Positions 51,321 to 59,608 of a DNA stretch of 64,000 nucleotides are shown here, in pieces. The stretch lies in NCBI RefSeq assembly GCF_004352825.1, contig NZ_SJRW01000001.1, forward strand, positions 1,302,001-1,366,000, written 5' to 3'. The notes below the pieces were generated by a model. The model saw only the letters and a program-made list of their open reading frames with translations, was not told where the DNA came from and did not search any database. The stretch comes from Luteimonas arsenica (lineage in GTDB: Bacteria > Pseudomonadota > Gammaproteobacteria > Xanthomonadales > Xanthomonadaceae). The position numbers and the translations under genes are program-made. The first letter of the stretch is position 1. Each line of letters starts with the position of its first letter.

Positions 51321-54300
51321 CCGTCGCCGAGTTCAGCCTCAGGCGCCCTGTCACCACGGTGATGCTGTTCGTGTCGCTGGTGGTGGTCGGCCTGATCGCG
51401 GCTTTCCGGCTGCCGCTGGAGGCACTGCCCGACGTGTCGGCGCCGTTCCTGTTCGTGCAGTTGCCCTACGAGGGCTCGTCACCGGAAGAGGTGGAGCGCA
51501 ACCTGCTGCGCCCGGCCGAAGAGGCGCTGGCGACGATGACCGGCATCAAGCGCATGCGCGGCCAGGCCGACGCCAATGGCGCCGGCATCTTCATGGAGTT
51601 CCGCGACTGGGACCGCGACATTGCGATCACCGCCTCCGAGGCGCGTGAGCGCCTGGATGCGATCCGCGACGAGTTGCCCGACGATTTCCGCCGCTACTTC
51701 GTCTTCAAGTGGTCCAGCAGTGACCAGGCGATCCTGCGCGTGCGCCTGGCGGGCAACGTGGACCTGTCGGCGTCCTACGACCTGCTCGATCGCCTGCTCA
51801 AGCGCCGGTTGGAGCGCGTACCCGGTGTGGCCCGGGTGGAGATCAACGGCGCCCCGGCCAACGAGGTCGAGATCGCCATCGATCCCGATCGCCTCAACGC
51901 CCACGGCGTGGCGCTGAACACGCTTGCCGAGCGCCTGCGCGGGGTCAATTTTTCGGTCTCCGCCGGCATGGTCGAAGACGGTGGCGTGCGCCTGCGGGTG
52001 CAGCCCCAGGGGGAGATCGATTCGCTCGATCAGCTGCGCGGGCTGGTCATCGATGCCAGCGGCCTGCGCCTGGGCGACCTTGCCGAAGTCAGGTTGAAGC
52101 CCGAGCGCATCGACTATGCGCGCCGGCTCGACGGGCGCAAGGCGGTGGGGCTGGAAGTCTTCAAGGAGCGTGATGCCAACCTCGTGGAGGTCTCGCGTGC
52201 CGTATTGGCGGAAATGAACGCCGCCGGCCGCGATCCGGGCCTGGAGGGCATCGAGTTCAAGGTCATGCACGACATGGGCGATGAGGTGACCAGCTCGCTG
52301 GTCGAACTGGCCGAGGCCGGCGCCGTGGGCCTGCTGCTGTCAATCGTGGTGCTGTTCTTCTTCCTGCGCCACTGGCCGTCGACGCTGATGGTGACGCTCG
52401 CGATCCCGATCTGCTTCATCATGACGCTTGGCTTCATGCACTTCTTCGGGGTCACCCTGAACGTGCTCAGTCTGATGGGCCTGTTGTTGGCCGTCGGCAT
52501 GCTGGTCGACAACGCCGTGGTCGTGGTCGAGAGTATCTACCAGGAGCGCGAGCGGGACCCCGACAATCCGCTCAGGGCATCACTCATCGGCACCAGGCAC
52601 GTCGCCATCGCGCTGTCGGCCGGCACCCTGTGCCACTGCATCGTGTTCCTGCCGAACCTGCTGGGCGAGGTCAACAACATCAGCATCTTCATGGCCCAGA
52701 TCGCGATCACGATTTCGGTCTCGCTGCTGGCCTCGTGGCTGGTGGCGGTGAGCCTGATCCCGATGCTGTCCGCGCGCATGCGTACGCCGCCGGCGGTGGT
52801 CGAGAAGGGCGGGTTGATCCGTCGCCTGCAGGATCGCTACGCGCGGCTGCTGCGCTGGACCCTGGCACATCGCGGCTGGAGCGTGCTCGGCATCGTTCTG
52901 GTGGTGGCGGTCAGCATGGTGCCGATGAAGGGCACGAGCTTCGACATGTTCGGAGGCGGCGACTCCGGCGAGATCCAGCTCTACTACAAGTGGAAGGGCG
53001 GCTACACGCTGCCGCAGATGTCGGAGGAGGTCGCGCGCGTGGAGGCCTACCTCGATGCCAACCGCGAACGCTTCCGGATCATCCAGGTGTACTCGTACTT
53101 CAGCGAGGGCAACGAGGGTGGAACGATGATCACCTTCGAGGATGGCATAGCCGACGTCAGGCCGCTGTCGGAGGCGATCAGCAAGGACCTGCCGCGGTCT
53201 GCGCGTGCCGAGATCGGCGTGGCAAGCGCCGGTGGCCAGGGTGGTGGTGGCGGCGGCCTGGGGCAGAACGTCGGCGTGCAGCTGGTGGGTGACAGCGCGA
53301 CCGTGCTGCGCGAACTGGCCGCGGACATCGTTCCCATGCTCGAAGCGAGGCCGGAGCTGCGCGACGTCGCCATCGACGGCGGTACCCGTACCGACGAGCT
53401 GGCCGTGCGGGTGGACCGCGAGCGTGCAGCGGCGTTCGGGTTCAGTGCGGAACAGGTGTCGTCCTTTGTTTCGATGGCCCTGCGCGGCACCCAGCTGCGC
53501 GAGTACCGTCGTGGCGACTCCGAGGTCCCGGTATGGGTGCGTTTCAGCGGTGCCCAGCAGTACGGGCCCGCGGACATCGCCGGCTTCATGGTCCGCGCGC
53601 CGGACGGTCGCCAGGTGCCGTTGTCGGCCATGGTGTCGCTGGACGTGACGCCGTCGGCCACGCAGATCACCCGCCACGACCGGCAGACGGCGCTCGCCAT
53701 CCAGGCCAACCTGGAGGGCGGGGCGACCATGGAAGAGGCACGCAAGGCGATGGAAAGCGTCCTTGGCGCGGTGTCGCTGCCGCCGGGCTACGGCCACAGT
53801 TTCGCGGGCAGCAGCTTCGAGGACGAGCAGCAGGCCGTGAACCAGATGCTGTTCAACTTCGTGCTGGCGCTGGTGATGGTCTACGTGGTGATGGCGGCGG
53901 TGTTCGAGTCGCTGCTGTTCCCGTCAGCCATCATGAGCTGCGTGCTGTTCTCGATCCTGGGCGTGTTCTGGCTGTTCTGGATCACCGGCACCTCGTTCAC
54001 GATCATGGCCTTCATCGGCATCCTGGTGCTGATGGGCGTGGTGGTGAACAACGGCATCGTGATGGTCGAGCACATCAACACCCTGCGGCGGCGGGGCCTT
54101 TCCCGCACCGATGCGCTGGTGGAGGGCAGCCGCGAGCGCCTGCGTCCGATCCTGATGACCATGGGCACGGCGATCCTGGCGATGGTGCCGATCTCGCTCA
54201 GCGAGACCGTGGTGCTCGGCCTGGCTTACTCGCCGATGGCGCGCGCGGTGGCCGGCGGCCTGGCGTTCTCGACCGTGGTCAGCCTGCTGTTCCTGCCGAC

Positions 54301-54400
54301 GATCTACGCGATCCTCGATGATCTTGCCAACGGTACGTCGCGCCTGTGGCAGCGGGCGCGGCAGCGCAGAGGAGCGGCTCCAGCGCTCAGGGCGACGTAG
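51317..54400 (+). CDS. RND efflux permease, second of two
   Basis: This 1027-residue RND permease is of normal length. The opening VAEFSLRRPVTTVMLFVSLVVVG and the relay region LLLAVGMLVDNAVVVVES show a single Asp followed by Asn, where the first permease has two Asp. The second half has IGILVLMGVVVNNGIVMVEH. A Gly-rich loop (GQGGGGGGLG) lies in the second porter domain. The ATGA overlap with the first permease suggests a fixed ratio and a possible heteromeric pump of MdtBC type, in which one subunit does most proton transport. Confidence 0.93.
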   Translation: MTVAEFSLRRPVTTVMLFVSLVVVGLIAAFRLPLEALPDVSAPFLFVQLPYEGSSPEEVERNLLRPAEEALATMTGIKRMRGQADANGAGIFMEFRDWDRDIAITASEARERLDAIRDELPDDFRRYFVFKWSSSDQAILRVRLAGNVDLSASYDLLDRLLKRRLERVPGVARVEINGAPANEVEIAIDPDRLNAHGVALNTLAERLRGVNFSVSAGMVEDGGVRLRVQPQGEIDSLDQLRGLVIDASGLRLGDLAEVRLKPERIDYARRLDGRKAVGLEVFKERDANLVEVSRAVLAEMNAAGRDPGLEGIEFKVMHDMGDEVTSSLVELAEAGAVGLLLSIVVLFFFLRHWPSTLMVTLAIPICFIMTLGFMHFFGVTLNVLSLMGLLLAVGMLVDNAVVVVESIYQERERDPDNPLRASLIGTRHVAIALSAGTLCHCIVFLPNLLGEVNNISIFMAQIAITISVSLLASWLVAVSLIPMLSARMRTPPAVVEKGGLIRRLQDRYARLLRWTLAHRGWSVLGIVLVVAVSMVPMKGTSFDMFGGGDSGEIQLYYKWKGGYTLPQMSEEVARVEAYLDANRERFRIIQVYSYFSEGNEGGTMITFEDGIADVRPLSEAISKDLPRSARAEIGVASAGGQGGGGGGLGQNVGVQLVGDSATVLRELAADIVPMLEARPELRDVAIDGGTRTDELAVRVDRERAAAFGFSAEQVSSFVSMALRGTQLREYRRGDSEVPVWVRFSGAQQYGPADIAGFMVRAPDGRQVPLSAMVSLDVTPSATQITRHDRQTALAIQANLEGGATMEEARKAMESVLGAVSLPPGYGHSFAGSSFEDEQQAVNQMLFNFVLALVMVYVVMAAVFESLLFPSAIMSCVLFSILGVFWLFWITGTSFTIMAFIGILVLMGVVVNNGIVMVEHINTLRRRGLSRTDALVEGSRERLRPILMTMGTAILAMVPISLSETVVLGLAYSPMARAVAGGLAFSTVVSLLFLPTIYAILDDLANGTSRLWQRARQRRGAAPALRAT

Positions 54401-54471
54401 TTGAACGGCAACCGGGTGCGTGCAAGCATTCGGGCCGGCGCCATGGGCGCCTGTCAACCAAGGGAGTGGTT

Positions 54472-54618
54472 ATGTCCAGAATGAAAATGCCGCTGTTCGC
54501 AGTACTGCTGCTGGCATCCTTCCTCGCCGGCACCGCGAATGCGGAGGAGAAGAGCCCGCGCGACAAGGGCTTCTGCGAGATGTTCAAGATCGTCTGCGAC
54601 ATTATCGAGGCGCTGTAG
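54472..54618 (+). CDS. Small secreted two-cysteine peptide downstream of the RND operon (unknown)
   Basis: This 48-residue frame has a good ribosome-binding site (AGGGAG, eight bases upstream). It has a clear signal peptide (basic MSRMK, hydrophobic core LFAVLLLASFLAG, cleavage after Ala24 in TANA). The predicted mature peptide of 24 residues carries Cys35 and Cys42 in GFCEMFKIVCDIIEAL. The i, i+7 spacing puts both cysteines on one helix face. A strong hairpin follows the stop. It lies 71 bases after the last permease gene on the same strand. I do not recognise a family. It could be a pump-associated small protein, a signalling peptide or a bacteriocin-like peptide. Confidence 0.65.
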   Translation: MSRMKMPLFAVLLLASFLAGTANAEEKSPRDKGFCEMFKIVCDIIEAL

Positions 54619-54630
54619 CGGATCGCCGCT

Positions 54631-54670
54631 CCGGGCCTGTTTTGGCAATTGCATTGCCATGCAGGCCCGG
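54631..54670. terminator. Two-tier hairpin after the small secreted peptide gene
   Basis: CCGGGCCTG (54631-54639) pairs perfectly with CAGGCCCGG (54662-54670), and an inner GGCAA/TTGCC stem lies within the loop. It sits 13 bases past the stop of the small peptide and about 30 bases past the end of the convergent TraB-family gene. It has little T-run. It likely closes both transcripts. Confidence 0.6.
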
Positions 54671-54701
54671 GTGGTTTGCCGTGCCTCCCGGGGACGCGGG
54701 C

Positions 54702-55952
54702 TCAGACGAAGATGGTGCGGAGGATCCGCAGTCCGCCAGTCCACACGCCGATGGCGGTTCCGAGGCTGGTGAGGAAGAAGTTGAGCAGCACGCGCGCGAC
54801 ACGGTTTCGCCACCAGCCACGCGCGCTGTTGACGTCGTCGCGCAGGGCCATGAAGTCGGCATACGTCGGCTTGCGCAACATGGCCTCGACCACGGCGCTG
54901 ACCGTGCCCGAGGCGAGCGCGGGGTGCAGCGGCGTCAGCGGCGAGGCGACGAAGGCCGACAGGATGCTCAGCGGATGCCCGCCGGCGATCGCGCAGCCCA
55001 GCGCGCCCAGGCCGCCGGTGACCAGCACCCATTGCAGCATCAGGTCGGTGCCGACGTCGAAGCCGCCGCGCCAGAAGCCCCAGGCGAAACCGCCGATCAC
55101 GATCGTGCCGATGATGATCTCCATCCACGGCACGCGGGACTTCGGCTTCACCTGTTCCAGCGATCCGCGGACTTCCGACGGCGGCGTGGTGTCGGTGCGC
55201 AGGTGTTCGGCCAAGCCCTTGAGGTGGCCGGCGCCGACCACCGCAAGCACCTCGCGCGCGCCGCTGGGCGCTTCGCGCAGGCGCGCGGCCATGTAGCGGT
55301 CGCGCTCGGCGATGATCGTTTCATACAGCTCGGGCGTTTCGCCGGCGAATTCGGTAAAGCTCGATTCCAGCACGTCGCCCTGCTTCAGGCGTTCGATCTC
55401 CTCCTCGCCGACCTCGTCGCTGGAGAGCAGGCCCATCAGCAGGCTGGCGCCGAGCTTGGCGCGGCCCCACCAGCCCAGGCGCTGCATGGCGCGCTTGAAG
55501 GTGAGGCCGACATCACGGTCGATCAGCTCCAGAGGCAGGCCTGCGGCGCCGGCATCGGCGGCCGCGGCCTTGAGCTCGGCACCGGGCTCCACGCCCATCT
55601 GTTCGGCCAGCCGGCGCTGGTAGGCGGCCAGCGCCAGGTTGGCGGCGAACAGCGGGGTCTTGCCCTCGCGCAGCACCTTGACCAGGTCCAGGCGTGCGAG
55701 GGCGTCGGGATCGTTCATCGCCGCCAGCCGCTGCTCGTCGAGCTCGACGGCGACCGTGTCGTAGTCGCCGGTGGCGATCGCGGCACGGACCGCGTCCACG
55801 CTGGCGCGTGAGACGTGGGCGGTGCCTAGCAGGGTGTAGCGGATGCCGTTGCGCTCGACGATGGCGTGCGGCTGCTCCGCGAGGTCGAAGCCGGTAGTGG
55901 CCGGATCGGCGTGGTCGGTCCCCGCGGTGGGCGGGGTGGAAATCTCGGTCAT
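54702..55952 (-). CDS. TraB/PrgY-family membrane protein
   Basis: This 416-residue protein belongs to the TraB family (related to pheromone-shutdown and TIKI-type proteins). The catalytic-like N-terminal motif is YTLLGTAHVSRASVDAV, followed by YDTVAVELDEQRLAAM with conserved Glu. Further motifs are LIDRDVGLTFKRAMQRLGWWGR and LAVVGAGHLKGLAEHL with the second conserved His. Four membrane segments fill residues about 265-415 (MEIIIGTIVIGGFAWGFW, LSILSAFVASPLTPLHPAL). Related proteins are metal-dependent proteases in animals; the bacterial role is unproven. It precedes aguB on the same strand with a 37-base gap. Confidence 0.88.
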   Translation of the reverse strand: MTEISTPPTAGTDHADPATTGFDLAEQPHAIVERNGIRYTLLGTAHVSRASVDAVRAAIATGDYDTVAVELDEQRLAAMNDPDALARLDLVKVLREGKTPLFAANLALAAYQRRLAEQMGVEPGAELKAAAADAGAAGLPLELIDRDVGLTFKRAMQRLGWWGRAKLGASLLMGLLSSDEVGEEEIERLKQGDVLESSFTEFAGETPELYETIIAERDRYMAARLREAPSGAREVLAVVGAGHLKGLAEHLRTDTTPPSEVRGSLEQVKPKSRVPWMEIIIGTIVIGGFAWGFWRGGFDVGTDLMLQWVLVTGGLGALGCAIAGGHPLSILSAFVASPLTPLHPALASGTVSAVVEAMLRKPTYADFMALRDDVNSARGWWRNRVARVLLNFFLTSLGTAIGVWTGGLRILRTIFV

Positions 55953-55989
55953 GGGGATCCGGGAGGTCGGGTGCAGCGTGACGGCGCGC

Positions 55990-56874
55990 TCAATCGCGAT
56001 AGCGGCGCAGCAGGTCGCCGTAGGCGTCGATGCGGCGGTCGCGGAGGAAGGGCCAGATGCGGCGCACGTGCTCGCTGCGGCCGAGGTCGACTTCGCAGGT
56101 GAGGATCGTGGCGTCGCCGTCGGCCTCGGCGATGAACTCGCCCTGCGGGCCCAGCACGTGGCTGTTGCCCCAGAAGTCGATGCCGGCCGCGCCGAGCGGC
56201 GACGGCTCATGCCCGACGCGGTTGCAGGACAGCACCGGCAGGCCGTTGGCGACCGCGTGGCCGCGATGGCTCAGGATCCAGGCGTCGCGCTGGCGCTGCT
56301 TCTCGGCCGGGTCGTCGCCGGGGTCCCAGCCGATGGCGGTCGGGTAGAGCAGCAGTTCGGCGCCGGCCAGCGCCATCAGGCGCGCGGCTTCCGGGTACCA
56401 CTGGTCCCAGCACACCAGCACGCCGAGGCGGCCGACCGAGGTGTCGATCGGCTCGAAGCCGAGGTCGCCGGGGGTGAAGTAGAACTTCTCGTAGAACCCC
56501 GGGTCGTCCGGAATGTGCATCTTGCGGTACTTGCCGGCCATCGAGCCGTCGGCGTCGAAGACCACGGCGGTGTTGTGGTACAGGCCGGTGGCGCGCTTCT
56601 CGAACAGCGAACTGACCAGGACCACGCCGTGCTGCTTCGCCAGCGCGCCCAGGCGTTCGGTGCTCGGGCCGGGGATGGTCTCGGCGAGATCGAACTCGTC
56701 GACCGACTCGTGCTGGCAGAAATAGGGACCGTTGTGCAGCTCCTGCAGCAGGACCAGCTTCGCGCCCTGGTTTGCGGCCTCGGCCACGCGCGCCTCGATC
56801 ACCTCGAGGTTGGCCGCGGCATCGCCGTGGTTGCGCTCCTGGACGAGCGCGACGGGAAGGGTACGGGTCTTCAT
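55990..56874 (-). CDS. aguB: N-carbamoylputrescine amidase AguB
   Basis: AguB hydrolyses N-carbamoylputrescine to putrescine, the last step of the agmatine route. The 294-residue nitrilase-fold enzyme shows the catalytic triad: Glu in LVLLQELHNGPYF, Lys in YRKMHIPDDPGFYEKFYF and Cys in LGVLVCWDQWYPEAARL. ATG 56874 is 61 bases downstream of the aguA stop. An earlier in-frame ATG at 56913 is less likely. With aguA it forms the two-gene agmatine-to-putrescine unit. Confidence 0.95.
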   Translation of the reverse strand: MKTRTLPVALVQERNHGDAAANLEVIEARVAEAANQGAKLVLLQELHNGPYFCQHESVDEFDLAETIPGPSTERLGALAKQHGVVLVSSLFEKRATGLYHNTAVVFDADGSMAGKYRKMHIPDDPGFYEKFYFTPGDLGFEPIDTSVGRLGVLVCWDQWYPEAARLMALAGAELLLYPTAIGWDPGDDPAEKQRQRDAWILSHRGHAVANGLPVLSCNRVGHEPSPLGAAGIDFWGNSHVLGPQGEFIAEADGDATILTCEVDLGRSEHVRRIWPFLRDRRIDAYGDLLRRYRD

Positions 56875-56935
56875 CGGGACGGGCCTGCGGGGGTCATGCG
56901 TGGAGCCGGGCATTGTAGGCCGGCAATGCTGTCCC

Positions 56936-57967
56936 TCAGGTGAGGCCTTCGGGCAGTTGCATGGAAATGCAGTGCAGGCTGCCGTTCTGCCAGATCAGGG
57001 CGCGGCAGGGCACCTGGACCACTTCGCGACCGGGGTGGGCCTGGGCAAGCACGGCGGCGGCGGCATCGTCGGCGGGGTCGCCGTAGGCGGGCATCAGCAC
57101 CGCGCCGTTGATGACCAGGTAGTTGGCGTAGCTCGCGGCCAGCCGGCGGCCGTCGTCGATGATCGGTTGCGGCCACGGCAGCGGGAACAGCCGGTAGGGC
57201 TGGCCGTCGGCGGTGCGCAGCTCGGCGATCTCCGCGGCCATGGCGGCGAGTTCGGCGTGGTGCGGGTCGGCCGGGTCGTCGCAGGCCTGGAACACGATGG
57301 CGTCGTCGGGCGCGAAGCGGGCCAGGGTGTCGACGTGGGCGTCGGTGTCGTCGCCTTCGAGGTAGCCATGGTCGAGCCAGAGCACCCGGTCCTGGCGCAG
57401 CCAGTCGCGCAGGCGCCGGTCGAGTTCCTCGCGGCTGGCGTCGGGATGGCGCTCGTGCAGGCAGCGCCAGGTGGTCAGCAGGCTGCCCTGGCCATCGGTC
57501 TCGATGGCGCCACCTTCGAGTGCAAAATCAATGGATTGAAGCGAACTCTTGAGAAAGGTTCCAGCTTCGTGCAGGCGCTGCACCAGGAGGTCGTCCTCGC
57601 TGGCCTCGAATTTCCCGCCCCAGCCGGTGAAGCGGAAGTCGAGCAGCTCGAAACCGTTGCCGCCGGCCAGGGTGATCGGCCCGGTGTCGCGCAGCCAGGT
57701 GTCGTTGTAGGGCAGGGGGATGAAATCCACCCGGCCCATGTCGATCCGGTTCGAGGCCAGGCGCGCGCGCGCATAGGCCTCGACGTCGTCGTCGGCCACG
57801 CAGACCAGCACGCGCTGGAAGCGGGTGATCGCCGCCACGTGGGCGATGTAGGTTTCCTCGACCTCGGCCAGGCGCTCGGCCCAGTCGGTGCCGGCGTGCG
57901 GCCACGCCAGAAGGATCGCGGACTGGGGCTCCCACTCCGCGGGGAAACGCAGGGTCTTCTCGGTCAT
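56936..57967 (-). CDS. aguA: Agmatine deiminase AguA
   Basis: AguA converts agmatine to N-carbamoylputrescine. The 343-residue protein has the guanidino-modifying fold. It starts with FPAEWEPQSAILLAWPH. YNDTWLRDTGPI and DFRFTGWGGKF follow, and LEGGAIETDGQGSLLTTWRCL and LDHGYLEGDDTDAHVDTLARF carry conserved Asp and His. The nucleophilic Cys lies in NGSLHCISMQLPEG eight residues from the end. The gene lies upstream of aguB, so agmatine is taken fully to putrescine. Confidence 0.95.
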   Translation of the reverse strand: MTEKTLRFPAEWEPQSAILLAWPHAGTDWAERLAEVEETYIAHVAAITRFQRVLVCVADDDVEAYARARLASNRIDMGRVDFIPLPYNDTWLRDTGPITLAGGNGFELLDFRFTGWGGKFEASEDDLLVQRLHEAGTFLKSSLQSIDFALEGGAIETDGQGSLLTTWRCLHERHPDASREELDRRLRDWLRQDRVLWLDHGYLEGDDTDAHVDTLARFAPDDAIVFQACDDPADPHHAELAAMAAEIAELRTADGQPYRLFPLPWPQPIIDDGRRLAASYANYLVINGAVLMPAYGDPADDAAAAVLAQAHPGREVVQVPCRALIWQNGSLHCISMQLPEGLT

Positions 57968-57971
57968 CGGT

Positions 57972-58298
57972 TCAGCGGATGGGTGGCTTGGGGCCGGTCT
58001 CGCCCGGCGTGGCCTGGTTGGCGACGGCGTCGATCACGCGGCTGTTCTCGAAGTACACGGTGAAGCCCGGGTAGGACCAGCGGTTGATGGTCGGCCACTG
58101 GCGCTTCTGGCCGCCACGCGGGTCCAGGCGCTGGCTGGGGGCGCCGAAGCGCGCCTCGACCTGGGACATGCTCATGCCGCGGGTGGGCATGGGCGTGCCG
58201 GCCTCCTGCTGGACGCGGTCGATCAGCAGGGTGTCGGCGCTGACGCTGCCGGCGGTGGCGAGCAGGGCGGCGGTGGTCAGTGCAAGGAACAGGCGCAT
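57972..58298 (-). CDS. Small secreted protein, unknown function
   Basis: This 108-residue protein has a signal peptide (MRLFLALTTAALLATAGSVSA, cleavage near residue 21). A mature part with MSMSQVEARFGAPSQRL resembles the start of SmpA/OmlA-like folds (the 'MsxxxVxxxxGxP' pattern), followed by WSYPGFTVYFENSRVIDAV. GGGAG precedes ATG 58298. It ends four bases before aguA and may be co-transcribed with it, but nothing connects it to agmatine. A periplasmic or outer-membrane assembly-related protein is a guess. Confidence 0.75.
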   Translation of the reverse strand: MRLFLALTTAALLATAGSVSADTLLIDRVQQEAGTPMPTRGMSMSQVEARFGAPSQRLDPRGGQKRQWPTINRWSYPGFTVYFENSRVIDAVANQATPGETGPKPPIR

Positions 58299-58422
58299 GG
58301 TGGTCTCCCCGGAGTGCTGCATCGGTTGCAGCCGCAGCGTTTTAACAGATCGCGGGCCACTGCAGCGCGGACGGGGCCTGGAATCGGGGCCGCGGTCACG
58401 CCGCCGGGCGCGGCCGGAAACG

Positions 58423-58450
58423 CGGAAGGCCGCATTTCTGCGGCCTTCCG
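58423..58450. terminator. Strong hairpin between rpmJ and the small secreted protein gene
   Basis: CGGAAGGCCGCA (58423-58434), loop TTTC, TGCGGCCTTCCG (58439-58450): a perfect 12-bp stem. On the minus strand it lies about 50 bases past the L36 stop and is followed by CGTTTCC, a weak T-run. The remainder of the 58299-58502 gap shows nothing else. Confidence 0.7.
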
Positions 58451-58502
58451 GACGTTCCTGGCGGCCTTGCGTGCACGGGCACGCGGCTGCCGGGCGCTCA
58501 GC

Positions 58503-58628
58503 TCAGCGCTGGCGGGCCTTGAAACGGGGGTTGGACTTGCAGATCACGAAGACCTTGCCACGGCGACGAACGACCTTGCAGTCGCGGTGACGGGCCTTCG
58601 CCGACTTCAGGGAGGACAGGACCTTCAT
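58503..58628 (-). CDS. rpmJ: 50S ribosomal protein L36, zinc-independent (YkgO-like) form
   Basis: This 41-residue protein begins [20 protein letters not shown] and ends with [16 protein letters not shown]. The pattern matches the alternative L36 (YkgO/RpmJ2). The CxxC and the final His that bind zinc in standard L36 are missing; only two separated Cys remain (residues 17 and 29). In organisms with both forms this one is used when zinc is short. No Zur box could be identified upstream, and I cannot tell whether a second L36 gene exists elsewhere. Confidence 0.92.
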   Translation of the reverse strand: MKVLSSLKSAKARHRDCKVVRRRGKVFVICKSNPRFKARQR

Positions 58629-58758
58629 GACGAACCTCGGAAAAGGGTTGGGGCAAACAAGCCGGCAATTCTAGCGGGTACATCCGCCCCGGATCAAGTA
58701 CTTGCGGGGCTTCCGCCGCCATGCGGTCTAGAATGTTCGATCTTACCCGGAGCCCGCC

Positions 58759-59442
58759 ATGACCGAAGCCGCCATTCCCGTATTGACCATCGACGGCCCC
58801 TCGGGCTCGGGCAAGGGCACCATCAGTCGCGCGGTGGCCGCCCGCCTGGGCTGGCACTACCTGGATTCCGGCGCGCTGTACCGCGCCGTCGGCGTGGCCG
58901 CGGGCTGGGCCGACCTCGACCTCGATGATGCCGGGGCCCTGGTCCGCTGCGCCTTCGACACCGACATCGGCTTCCGCGACAGCGCCGACGGCGAGCCGCG
59001 GGTGCTGGTGAACGGCCACGACGCCACCGACGAGCTGCGCACCGAGACCGCCGGCGCCGCGGCCTCCGCGATCGCCGCCATTCCCGAGGTGCGCTCGGCG
59101 CTGAAGGAGCGCCAGCGGGTGTTCCGCCAACCCCCGGGCCTGGTCGCGGACGGCCGCGACATGGGCACCGTGATCTTCCCCGATGCCGCCATCAAGGTGT
59201 TCCTGACCGCCAGCGCCGAGGAGCGCGCCGAAAGGCGCTATAAGCAGTTGAAGGACAAGGGGGTTTCGGTTACATTGGATGGTCTGCTGCGGGAGATTCT
59301 GGCCCGCGACGCGCGCGATGCCAGCCGCGCGGTGGCGCCCTTGCGACCGGCCGAAGACGCCGTCCGCATCGATACCACCGGCCAGGGCATCGACGTCGTG
59401 GTCGAACGCGTCCTGGCCCTGGTGCCCGGCCGCGCGGCCTGA
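58759..59442 (+). CDS. cmk: Cytidylate kinase
   Basis: Cmk phosphorylates CMP and dCMP. The 227-residue protein has the P-loop [17 protein letters not shown] near the N-terminus, [12 protein letters not shown], the family motif [25 protein letters not shown] and the lid [15 protein letters not shown]. The Asp-Ser segment [25 protein letters not shown] is also typical. A TAGAAT box at 58729-58734 suggests a leader of about 18 nt with GGAG. It precedes rpsA, as in most proteobacteria. Confidence 0.96.
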   Translation: MTEAAIPVLTIDGPSGSGKGTISRAVAARLGWHYLDSGALYRAVGVAAGWADLDLDDAGALVRCAFDTDIGFRDSADGEPRVLVNGHDATDELRTETAGAAASAIAAIPEVRSALKERQRVFRQPPGLVADGRDMGTVIFPDAAIKVFLTASAEERAERRYKQLKDKGVSVTLDGLLREILARDARDASRAVAPLRPAEDAVRIDTTGQGIDVVVERVLALVPGRAA

Positions 59443-59547
59443 AACCTCCGCAGCAGATGGTCCCGCGTGGCATGCCGCCGCGCGGATTTTCCTTTCCATC
59501 CAGCACTCACGGCAAGGCGCAATCCCGCGCACGCCGACAACGGGTGG

Positions 59548-59581
59548 ACCGGTTGCAAGCGCCGATGGGCGCCTCCCCGGT
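59548..59581 (+). promoter_or_regulatory. Structured leader of rpsA
   Basis: ACCGG (59548-59552) pairs with CCGGT (59577-59581), and an inner GCGCC/GGCGC stem (59559-59563 with 59568-59572) closes a GATG loop. rpsA has no good Shine-Dalgarno sequence (GAGTAACTACCTA before ATG). In Escherichia coli a folded, Shine-Dalgarno-poor leader is the target of S1 autoregulation, and a similar role is inferred here. The rest of the 59443-59608 gap shows nothing else. Confidence 0.45.
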
Positions 59582-59608
59582 CTGTTTCATCAACAGAGTA
59601 ACTACCTA

